From Bacteroides cellulosilyticus DSM 14838 (GTDB lineage: Bacteria > Bacteroidota > Bacteroidia > Bacteroidales > Bacteroidaceae), in NCBI RefSeq assembly GCF_000158035.1, contig NZ_EQ973490.1, forward strand, positions 1,657,626 through 1,721,625: 64,000 nt of DNA. The letters are read 5' to 3'. Both the position numbers and the translations under genes were made by a program. A model generated the notes under the pieces. That model was not told the origin of the DNA, did not search any database, and was given only the letters and a program-made list of their open reading frames with translations. Below, in pieces: positions 45,801 through 51,781 of the stretch. Within the stretch, counting starts at the first letter, position 1, and each line of letters starts with the position of its first letter.

Positions 45801-47652
45801 ACATCACTTTGAAGGAGAATGTTATGATGCAGCTTTGGAAAAAGATGGGTGGAATACTCCGGATTTTGATGATTCCGGTTGGGCTATGGCAAAGGTTTAT
45901 TCTACTGACGTTATAGTATCATCTGACCGTACAGAACCTAATCGGTTACTTGGTGAAATTAAACCACTTTCTGTTCAGGAAGTTAGTCCCGGAGTCTATA
46001 GAGTTGATATGGGAATCAATTATGCCGGTTGGTTTGAGATGCAGCTCCAAGGCCAACCCGGTGATTCAATTGTATTCCAATTTTCTGAAAGGGAAAAGGA
46101 TGCTTGCAGCTATGGTATACATAGCATTTATAAAGTTGGCTCCAAACGGAAAGGAGTCTTTTGTAACCGTTTTAATTATATGACCGGACGCTGGGTACAA
46201 ATTACCGGCCTTCGGTATAAACCGGAATTAGACCAGATACGTGGTTGGATGATTCGTCCGGATTATCGCCGGAGCGGTGGATTTGAATGTGATCTTCCTT
46301 TGTTGAATGACATTTATCGTACTACCTTGTGGACGTTTGAAAATCTCAGTCTGGGTAACTATGTGGTCGATTGTCCTCATCGTGAACGTTGTGGATACGG
46401 GGGAGATGCATTGGCCACTACGCGCACAGCTTTGGGAAACTATCAATTGGGGGCTTTCTATAGCAAATGGATGGAAGATTGGCGTGATGTGCAAGATCCC
46501 GAAGGGAATGTTCCCTATACCGCTCCTACCCGCATTGGCGGGGGGGGACCATCCTGGAGTGGTTTCTGCATTACCTTGCCTTGGGAGCTTTATCGTCAGT
46601 ATGGAGATGTACGTATTCTTTCGGAAAGTTTTCCCACTATTCAGCGCTGGCTTTCTTTTGTAGAAACGAAGTCGCAGGATGACATGCTGGTACGTTGGGG
46701 AGGTAAATGGAGTTTCCTGGGTGACTGGCTTTGGCCGGATGCATGGTCGGAAAGGTCGGCTATGGAGAAACAGGGAAAAGCACTTGGAGATACTCGGGAA
46801 ACTTTATTCTTTAATAATTGTCACTGGATTTACAGTCTTGAAACTGCTGCACAGATTGCCGATGTGTTGGGAAATAGAGCAGCAGCTTCCGCTTATCGGA
46901 ACCGGGCATCCAAAGTGCGTAAGGCGGTGCATGCTACTTTCTTCAATTCGAACGATAATAGCTACGTGAATGGCTATCCTTCTTATCTTGCTATTGCACT
47001 GATGGTTGATTTACCCCCGAAGCATTTGCAGGCAAAAGTCTGGAAACGTCTTGAGCAGGAAGTGCTGGTAAAGCGTAAAGGGCATTTCTGGGGAGGTATT
47101 ACTGCCGGTTCGTTCCTGTTGCATACTTTATTAGATAATCATCGTAATGATTTGATTTTTGAGATGGCTACTAAAGAAGATTTTCCCGGCTGGGGAGATA
47201 TGTTGAAGCATGGCAACGGTACGTTCTTTGAAGATTGGCAATGTCGTGGTTCGGGTTTGCATAGTTCCTATTTGTATATCGGTAGTTGGTTTATTGAGGC
47301 TTTAGGAGGTATCCGCCGTCCGGAGGCTGGTTATAAGGAGTTTTCCATTGAGCCTTGGATTACAAAAGGCGGTCCAAAGCAAGTACGTTCATACTACAAC
47401 TCGCTGTATGGGAAAATAGTCTCTGACTGGACGTTGGAAGCCGGTGTGCTGAAAATGGAAATCACCATACCGGCTAATACTACTGCTGTCCTGAAATTAT
47501 CCGGCATTCATCCTGCTACTTTAAAGGAAGGAGAAACTTCATGGAAAGAGGCGGAAGGAGTCAGCCTGTATTCACAAAAAAGGAATGCTCTATCACTTGC
47601 ATTGCAGTCAGGTACTTATAGATTCTCGGTGGTGATGGATGAAGGCAGGTAA
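42892..47652 (+). CDS. Bifunctional PL8 lyase - GH78 alpha-L-rhamnosidase fusion
   Basis: This 1586-aa protein joins two enzymes. After the signal MKCLKLIFCLLYFCCSLAEA, residues about 25-690 are a complete PL8 lyase: NWWFGDIGAPQDYMVPLILLK, QHRPQLYSGGYG (His about 226, Tyr about 236), GRNISRP (about 293) and TEMLNNENLKG (about 370). From about 696 (FDLQCEYLSNPLG) comes a full GH78 rhamnosidase with N-terminal fibronectin-like and sandwich domains, the barrel motif VDCPHRERCGYGGDA (about 1160-1173) with the general acid region, WSFLGDWLWPDAW and a C-terminal beta domain. A single chain would let lyase cutting and rhamnose removal act together on neighbouring sugars. A G8 tract lies at 46540-46547. 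Confidence 0.88.
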   Translation: MKCLKLIFCLLYFCCSLAEAKEVQVDAQKEVDEMTGRLVASYLEAKVDEDIIAGYASALRSDGSFPDLDYVTVHEGSSYPAGSHLKRLKLMAIAYRKPGNKYYNSGRLLKQIVAGIDYWYRVRPKSGNWWFGDIGAPQDYMVPLILLKGKISDKKLLHYSSYLQDLTGNKGHKGKNRTWVSAVTIHKGCIENNIELIRIGIKSIASTIKIVSEQGDEGIKVDGSFHQHRPQLYSGGYGLSYVDDIAYYLQLVKGTAFEPYFTQEKKDIFINLLMGGHRLLGYRETFDFGAIGRNISRPEGLSNISPVTLEYMEQNDSDRAADYSAWKKHLSGAPFPAPGNKYFWKSDIMVQHGTGYYLSAKVISTRTNGTEMLNNENLKGYNLPLGATNILTSGKEYEGIFPVWNWNKIPGTTAVQHQDSTRLEGYLFGKNRFGGGVSNGKNGVIAYEHCYKGVKARKSYFFMNDVLLCLGTDIASDAPEEVVTTVNQCLFKGEMVVGEEEGTTSVYRENVSVKNPAWVYHDKVGYLFPSGGDVIVSNPKQTGAWKDINISGSGKKISADIFNLWISHGVKAKEGKYAYMVVPDKSLEEFRTFTATQNYKIIQNSSVVQAVKLNQQYAIVFYHPGTIDLGEGLTLATDKQVIVYLEQKGTGYDIWVADPLYSQREVCLALNGREVQIAFPEGELTGSTAFTNIATLQPFDLQCEYLSNPLGVDIPQPRLSWKMGATTSARGRKQTAYQILVASSRDLLDADRGDLWDSGRVNSAESVNIVYGGVPLSAGQRCFWKVRFSDEHNRWSAWSNPANWRMGLFAADWAAQWIGSAEMESQSVGGKKVNNVMADPWFRKTFNMSDIPQDAVIYVASIGYHELYVNGRKVGDAVLSPSVTDHKSRARYMTYDIKGYLKTGTNVIALWLGTSWAVFPAYQQKNRPAIPMALVQAEIALSSGKKLRIVSDNTWKTHASPNTLLGYWEAHHFEGECYDAALEKDGWNTPDFDDSGWAMAKVYSTDVIVSSDRTEPNRLLGEIKPLSVQEVSPGVYRVDMGINYAGWFEMQLQGQPGDSIVFQFSEREKDACSYGIHSIYKVGSKRKGVFCNRFNYMTGRWVQITGLRYKPELDQIRGWMIRPDYRRSGGFECDLPLLNDIYRTTLWTFENLSLGNYVVDCPHRERCGYGGDALATTRTALGNYQLGAFYSKWMEDWRDVQDPEGNVPYTAPTRIGGGGPSWSGFCITLPWELYRQYGDVRILSESFPTIQRWLSFVETKSQDDMLVRWGGKWSFLGDWLWPDAWSERSAMEKQGKALGDTRETLFFNNCHWIYSLETAAQIADVLGNRAAASAYRNRASKVRKAVHATFFNSNDNSYVNGYPSYLAIALMVDLPPKHLQAKVWKRLEQEVLVKRKGHFWGGITAGSFLLHTLLDNHRNDLIFEMATKEDFPGWGDMLKHGNGTFFEDWQCRGSGLHSSYLYIGSWFIEALGGIRRPEAGYKEFSIEPWITKGGPKQVRSYYNSLYGKIVSDWTLEAGVLKMEITIPANTTAVLKLSGIHPATLKEGETSWKEAEGVSLYSQKRNALSLALQSGTYRFSVVMDEGR

Positions 47653-47659
47653 TTACACT

Positions 47660-47691
47660 TGCACTTCATCCTTCAATTTCTGCACTTCATC
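47660..47691 (+). promoter_or_regulatory. Candidate LytTR operator upstream of the LytTR regulator gene
   Basis: The 11-mer TGCACTTCATC occurs twice, at 47660-47670 and 47681-47691, exactly 21 bp apart (two helical turns), as LytTR-family direct-repeat sites do. It lies about 80-110 bp before the regulator gene. A weaker copy precedes 49679. Confidence 0.6.
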
Positions 47692-47768
47692 GGAAATACA
47701 TCATTTCATAACCGGATATGGATGATAATCTGTAATTTTACGGCAGATTCCTATAAATTGAGTGCCGG

Positions 47769-48527
47769 ATGATGAAATACCTGTTAGTAGAAGACGAACG
47801 TTTCGCTTACGAAGAGATGAAGCGGATGATGGAGAAGTTACGCCCCGATTATCAGTTGGAGGCATGGACAGCCACTGTGGAGCAGACCGTACAATTTCTG
47901 AAACATCATCCGGTAGATCTGATGTTGCTGGATATCCGGTTGACGGATGGAAACAGTTTCGACATTTTTGAGCAGATACAGGTCACGACGCCTGTTATTT
48001 TTACTACTGCCTATGATGAGCATGCCATACAGGCATTCAAGGTGAATAGTGTGGACTATCTGCTGAAGCCTGTAGAGGAAGATGATTTGCTGGCGGCATT
48101 GAGAAAATTTGAACAGTTCAGGGTTGTGCAATCTCCCGTTACCGATTACAGGAAACTGGAAGAAGCATTGATGAGTAATTGTAAAAAGAACCGTTTCCTT
48201 ATCCAGAAAGGGGATGCGTATCATTATGTGGAGACTTCAGATATCGCTTTCTTCTACAGTGAAGAAAAAGTAGTCTTTCTGCACACCTTTTCAGATAAAC
48301 GCTATATTGTGGACTATACTTTGGAACAGATAGAGCAACTGCTGGATGAAAGGACTTTCTTCCGTGTTTCCCGCAATTGCATTGCTAATATCAACTCTAT
48401 CCGTAAGATATCCAAGTACTTCAACAGTCGGTTGAAGTTGAGCTTCCAGCCTGAATGCCCGCACGAGGTTTTAATCAGTCGTGTGCGGGTTCCTGATTTT
48501 CTGAAGTGGGTGGATGGTGTGCTTTAA
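47769..48527 (+). CDS. LytTR-family response regulator
   Basis: This 252-aa DNA-binding response regulator has a receiver domain (1-120) with VEDE near the start, phosphoacceptor Asp in DLMLLDIRLTDGNSFDIFE, Thr in VIFTTAYDEHA and Lys in VDYLLKPVEED. The LytTR domain (about 140-250) has FLIQKGDAYHYVETSDIAFFYSEEKVVFLHT and FFRVSRNCIANINSIRKI. It forms a pair with the sensor kinase that follows 13 nt after its stop. An overlapping ATG at 47762 in another frame is a shadow. Its likely operator lies upstream. Confidence 0.92.
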   Translation: MMKYLLVEDERFAYEEMKRMMEKLRPDYQLEAWTATVEQTVQFLKHHPVDLMLLDIRLTDGNSFDIFEQIQVTTPVIFTTAYDEHAIQAFKVNSVDYLLKPVEEDDLLAALRKFEQFRVVQSPVTDYRKLEEALMSNCKKNRFLIQKGDAYHYVETSDIAFFYSEEKVVFLHTFSDKRYIVDYTLEQIEQLLDERTFFRVSRNCIANINSIRKISKYFNSRLKLSFQPECPHEVLISRVRVPDFLKWVDGVL

Positions 48528-48540
48528 AATACATTTGGGG

Positions 48541-49545
48541 ATGAAGAATAAATGGTATATCCTGCTTTTTATAGTGCTCATTGCAATTTCTTTATTTGCA
48601 TTCCAGTATGTGGCGGAGCTTCTTTCTGACGCTCCCCGGAGCTTAAGTTTGGAAACACAGTATCTGCTCAATTTACCTGCCTGCATCTTTGTGGGGATTG
48701 TTGACTTTCTCATCATTGTTATTGTCCATAAGAGGCTGGACAACATTAACAATACAATGAGAATCTTTATCGATTTATTGTTGGCATCCGTATGGGTGAG
48801 TTGCTTCGGCATAGCGGCAAATTATATCCTGTCCATTATTCTGGAGGAACCTTGGCCGGAAGATTATGCTCTGCTGAAAATGTCTCTGCCGGTAGTACTT
48901 TGGAATAGCATGATTGTTCTTCTGATTGAGATATTCTTTTATCAGCAAAGCCAAATGGAAGCAGAGAAGAAACTGGCTATTATAGAGAAAGAGAAGATTC
49001 AGTATCAGTATGAAACCTTGAAAGCCCAGATAAACCCGCATTTCCTGTTCAATAGTCTGAATGTGCTATCTTCACTGGCCTATAGTGATGCGGAAAAGAC
49101 CAATCTGTTTGCTAAAAAGCTGTCAGGTGTCTACCGTTATCTGTTGTTGACAAACAATCGTCCGATGGTTACTTTGAAGGAAGAACTGGCTTTTCTGGAA
49201 AGTTATGTATTTCTGGAGAAGATTCGCTTTGAAGATACATTGTTCATCGAGATAGACGAATATGATTTGTATGGAACCAGATTGATCATTCCCGTCAGCT
49301 TGCAACTGCTGGTAGAAAATGCGATTAAGCATAATATAGCTACTTTAAAGAATCCGCTTATTATTCGGATAGGCTTTACCGATGAGGGGATCATGGTTTC
49401 CAATAATCTGCAATTGCGGAGTTCAGTAGATAGAGGTGGTGTAGGATTAGGGAACCTGGAAAAACAATACGCCTTGTATGATAAAGCAATTGATATCGTG
49501 GAAAGTACTACAGAATTTGTAGTGAGAGTACCTTTCCTCGAATAA
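48541..49545 (+). CDS. LytS/YehU-type sensor histidine kinase
   Basis: This 334-aa membrane kinase partners the LytTR regulator. About four membrane helices lie in residues 5-145 (YILLFIVLIAISLFAFQYVAELL, LPACIFVGIVDFLIIVIV, and others). A coiled coil follows (QSQMEAEKKLAIIEKEKIQ), then the His-kinase motif ETLKAQINPHFLFNSLNVLSSL with the phosphoacceptor His, and an ATPase N-box LQLLVENAIKHN and RGGVGLGNLEKQY. ATG 48541 is preferred over 48514, which overlaps the regulator gene. Confidence 0.92.
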   Translation: MKNKWYILLFIVLIAISLFAFQYVAELLSDAPRSLSLETQYLLNLPACIFVGIVDFLIIVIVHKRLDNINNTMRIFIDLLLASVWVSCFGIAANYILSIILEEPWPEDYALLKMSLPVVLWNSMIVLLIEIFFYQQSQMEAEKKLAIIEKEKIQYQYETLKAQINPHFLFNSLNVLSSLAYSDAEKTNLFAKKLSGVYRYLLLTNNRPMVTLKEELAFLESYVFLEKIRFEDTLFIEIDEYDLYGTRLIIPVSLQLLVENAIKHNIATLKNPLIIRIGFTDEGIMVSNNLQLRSSVDRGGVGLGNLEKQYALYDKAIDIVESTTEFVVRVPFLE

Positions 49546-49580
49546 TCTTCTTTTTTCCTTTTGTTCCATCTTTGGGATAA

Positions 49581-49612
49581 TGAAATTCAACAGGTCTTTC
49601 GTGCAGTTCGTC
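49581..49612 (+). promoter_or_regulatory. Candidate LytTR operator upstream of the outer-membrane protein gene
   Basis: TGAAATTCAAC (49581-49591) and TGCAGTTCGTC (49602-49612) are 21 bp apart and match 8 and 9 of 11 positions of the perfect repeat at 47660. The bases after the second copy (GGAAA) also match. This places the gene at 49679 in the LytTR regulon, as a hypothesis. Confidence 0.55.
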
Positions 49613-49678
49613 GGAAAAGACTTATACCGGACAAGCTAATCTCTTTTCTTTGCAATAAAATAATCTAATTTATTAGCA

Positions 49679-50581
49679 ATGAGACGATTCTCTTATCTTT
49701 TATTTCTGTTGCTCTTGGTGGCAGCAATCGATGGTTTTGCACAAGGAGTTATTAAAACGGAGTATATGCCTGCCTCTTCTTTCAGAGATGAAGCGGGGAA
49801 TAAATTGGGTTCGGGTGATTTATTGAAATTCACCGGAGCATACACGCTACCCTTTTCGCTGAAGCAGAATGCATCGGGACAGCCTATCATGTGGTCGGCA
49901 TCGGCAAGAGGAACTTACGCGATACTTAATAATCGACATATGGTCTTGGATATACATCCGGATGAGGTGTTAAGTGGCAGTCTCAATCTGACGCATGTAC
50001 GGCCCTTGTCGAAAAAGTGGTACATGATAGCCAGTTTGGGAGCAGGTATTTATTCGGCACCGGATGCAATTACCTGGCAGAGTGTATTGGTGAATGGGGG
50101 AGTGATTTTTGTGTATAAATGTAGGAAAAATCTGGATATAGGTGTTGGGGCTGGATTGACGAATTCATTTGGAGTACCTATTGCCATGCCGATGTTCTTT
50201 CTTAACTGGCAACTTTCCGGTAATTATGAGGTTAATGTGAATCTCTCTTCCGGTGTTGAAGTGTCCGGGGCAGTACGTTTGGGAGATCGGTTTAAGCTGA
50301 GGCTCGTGGCAATGGAAATGGATGGAATATCTTCCGTGATGGATGTAGAGGGAAAGTCGATGATATATGCTTCAGTTATGATGCGATCCTATCTCTGTCC
50401 GGAATACAGGATAGGTAAGAAGTCGTGCCTGTATTTGGGGATAGGAGGCAATTGGCTCCGGTCTGGCGATCTGACTAAACGTACGCTTAAAGGGTTTGTA
50501 GACAATATGTTCAGTGATAAAGATGATCCGTATTTCAATCCGACGGTTTACTTTTCTGCCGGAGTGAAATGTGGGTTTTAA
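49679..50581 (+). CDS. Predicted outer-membrane beta-barrel protein (DUF6268-like)
   Basis: This 300-aa protein has a signal peptide (RFSYLLFLLLLVAAIDGFAQ) and alternating strands such as YMIASLGAGIYS, NLDIGVGAGLTNSFGVP and SCLYLGIGGNWLRSGD, ending in a terminal Phe (SAGVKCGF) typical of outer-membrane barrels. It resembles the DUF6268 group; no function is known. A candidate LytTR operator lies upstream, so it may be the envelope target of the adjacent LytTR/LytS pair. Confidence 0.75.
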   Translation: MRRFSYLLFLLLLVAAIDGFAQGVIKTEYMPASSFRDEAGNKLGSGDLLKFTGAYTLPFSLKQNASGQPIMWSASARGTYAILNNRHMVLDIHPDEVLSGSLNLTHVRPLSKKWYMIASLGAGIYSAPDAITWQSVLVNGGVIFVYKCRKNLDIGVGAGLTNSFGVPIAMPMFFLNWQLSGNYEVNVNLSSGVEVSGAVRLGDRFKLRLVAMEMDGISSVMDVEGKSMIYASVMMRSYLCPEYRIGKKSCLYLGIGGNWLRSGDLTKRTLKGFVDNMFSDKDDPYFNPTVYFSAGVKCGF

Positions 50582-50620
50582 ACGGAACTCACCTGCCTGT
50601 TCAATAAAAAGTTGGATCAA

Positions 50621-50725
50621 GTTACTCTCACTACCCTCACTTTTAGTGTGATTCGTTGATAGTTAGGGTATTAAATGTGGTGGTAGTAAAAAATCCGGTG
50701 TGAGGGTAAGTGGGTTACTCTCACT
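50621..50725. repeat. Direct and inverted copies of ACTCTCACT-type repeats
   Basis: GTTACTCTCACT occurs at 50621-50632 and again at 50714-50725; TACCCTCAC at 50632-50640 is inverted as GTGAGGGTA at 50700-50708. No gene lies here. The role is unknown; the arms could fold. Confidence 0.65.
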
Positions 50726-50830
50726 TTCTCACTCAACCCATATCCGGATGAGGCATTTATTTATCTCGTATCAGGTGTTATTCTGTTGAAAACAAGGGAT
50801 ATATCTATTCACCCTTAGGAATTGTCGGGT

Positions 50831-50912
50831 GTTGACCTTGGTTAACAGGCCTATCAACCTTGGTTAACGAGCCGATTAACCTTGGTCGACAGGCTTGTTA
50901 ACCAAGGTCAAC
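50831..50912. repeat. 16-bp perfect inverted repeat enclosing three 22-bp tandem repeats
   Basis: GTTGACCTTGGTTAAC (50831-50846) is the exact inverse of 50897-50912. Between and including them are three 22-bp units with core ACCTTGGT (50834-50855, 50856-50877, 50878-50899). It lies between two transcription units. It could be a terminator-like hairpin, a protein-binding array or a mobile repeat family. It is too short and without spacers for CRISPR. Confidence 0.8.
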
Positions 50913-51030
50913 GCCTAATAATGCTTACTGTGGAGGTGCAAAACGGAGGATGAGTATCCCTCATTTGGCTATTCCGTCGACAAAACCTTCCCTTTCGTAG
51001 ATTTTATTTTCAGCTCTTCTTTCTCTCCCT

Positions 51031-51038
51031 TACATTTG
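51031..51038 (+). promoter_or_regulatory. Bacteroides -7 box for the Spy-like gene
   Basis: TACATTTG followed by CATCG matches TAnnTTTG, 25 bp before ATG 51064. The remaining 50913-51030 shows nothing recognisable. Confidence 0.5.
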
Positions 51039-51063
51039 CATCGTAATAAAAAACTGACGCAAA

Positions 51064-51600
51064 ATGAAAAGTACCGGAAGATTATGGTTATTAGCTGTAT
51101 GTCTGTTGTGTGGGCTGGTTTGTACACAAGCACAGGAGCAGGAGAAGAAACAATTGCCCCGTGAAGTTCCTTCACCGGAGAAAGCTGCCCGGAAAATGAC
51201 GGACCGGATGAAAGAAGAACTGCAACTGACAGACAAGCAGTACGATAAACTATATAAACTGAACCTGAAAGAACAACAAGAACATTTTGCGACTATGACT
51301 GAAAGAGAAAATGGTCAGCGTCCTTTGATGGGAAGTCGTCCCGGAAGGGACGGTGGTCGTCCGCCGATGGAAGGTGGAATGGGACCCGGTATGGGAGGCG
51401 GTCGTCCGCCTATGGGAGCTCCGGGTGAACGTCCTGCAATGGAAAAGGACAATGTGGAGAAGATGCAAAAAGCTGCTGCCAAGAAGGAAAAGAAGATCAG
51501 GAAAATCCTGACGACAGAGCAATACGCCAAATGGCAGGAAATGCGTCAACCACAAGAACCACCTCACCCACAGGATCATCCTCACAAACCAAATCTGTAG
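51064..51600 (+). CDS. Small periplasmic Spy/DUF4890-like protein with Gly-Pro-rich middle
   Basis: This is a 178-aa exported protein (signal MKSTGRLWLLAVCLLCGLVCTQAQ). Two helical, charged segments carry LTxxQ-like motifs (LQLTDKQYDKLYKLNLKEQQEHF; ILTTEQYAKWQEMR), as in Spy/CpxP-type chaperones. Between them (about 85-125) is a Gly/Pro/Arg/Met-rich stretch (GGMGPGMGGGRPPMG). The tail is rich in His and Pro (PPHPQDHPHKP), so metal binding is possible. The function is unknown; a periplasmic stress role is inference. Confidence 0.75.
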   Translation: MKSTGRLWLLAVCLLCGLVCTQAQEQEKKQLPREVPSPEKAARKMTDRMKEELQLTDKQYDKLYKLNLKEQQEHFATMTERENGQRPLMGSRPGRDGGRPPMEGGMGPGMGGGRPPMGAPGERPAMEKDNVEKMQKAAAKKEKKIRKILTTEQYAKWQEMRQPQEPPHPQDHPHKPNL

Positions 51601-51642
51601 AGACTCTCTCTAAATAGCGTTTTTTCATGTATTATTGACTGT

Positions 51643-51683
51643 ACCGTTCCACCCCCGTGAGGGGAGGGAACGGTTTTCTTTTT
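51643..51683 (+). terminator. Rho-independent terminator after the Spy-like gene
   Basis: ACCGTTCC (51643-51650) pairs with GGAACGGT (51667-51674), with inner C-run/G-run pairing around GTGA, followed by TTCTTTTT. It is a strong plus-strand terminator. Confidence 0.85.
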
Positions 51684-51749
51684 AATAGGATCATCCATCC
51701 TTATCATGAAATTAAGTATGAAAGCACTTCGATATTGAAATAATATAAA

Positions 51750-51757
51750 TATATTTG
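51750..51757 (+). promoter_or_regulatory. -7 box of the PUL 2 HTCS gene
   Basis: TATATTTG followed by TCT matches TAnnTTTG. A TTG codon inside it (51755) is in frame with the HTCS but cannot be the start if this box is used. A similar TATATTTGTCT is at 55924. Confidence 0.5.
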
Positions 51758-51781
51758 TCTTTTCGAAAAACACTGCGTAAT

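Noticed and set aside
28723-47652. A glycosaminoglycan (chondroitin or hyaluronan) PUL
   Set aside because: PL8 and GH88 fit, but sulfatases are absent, and several rhamnosidases and mannosidases have no place in such a pathway.
50831-50912. A short CRISPR or att site
   Set aside because: The 22-bp units abut without spacers, and no integrase or cas gene is near.
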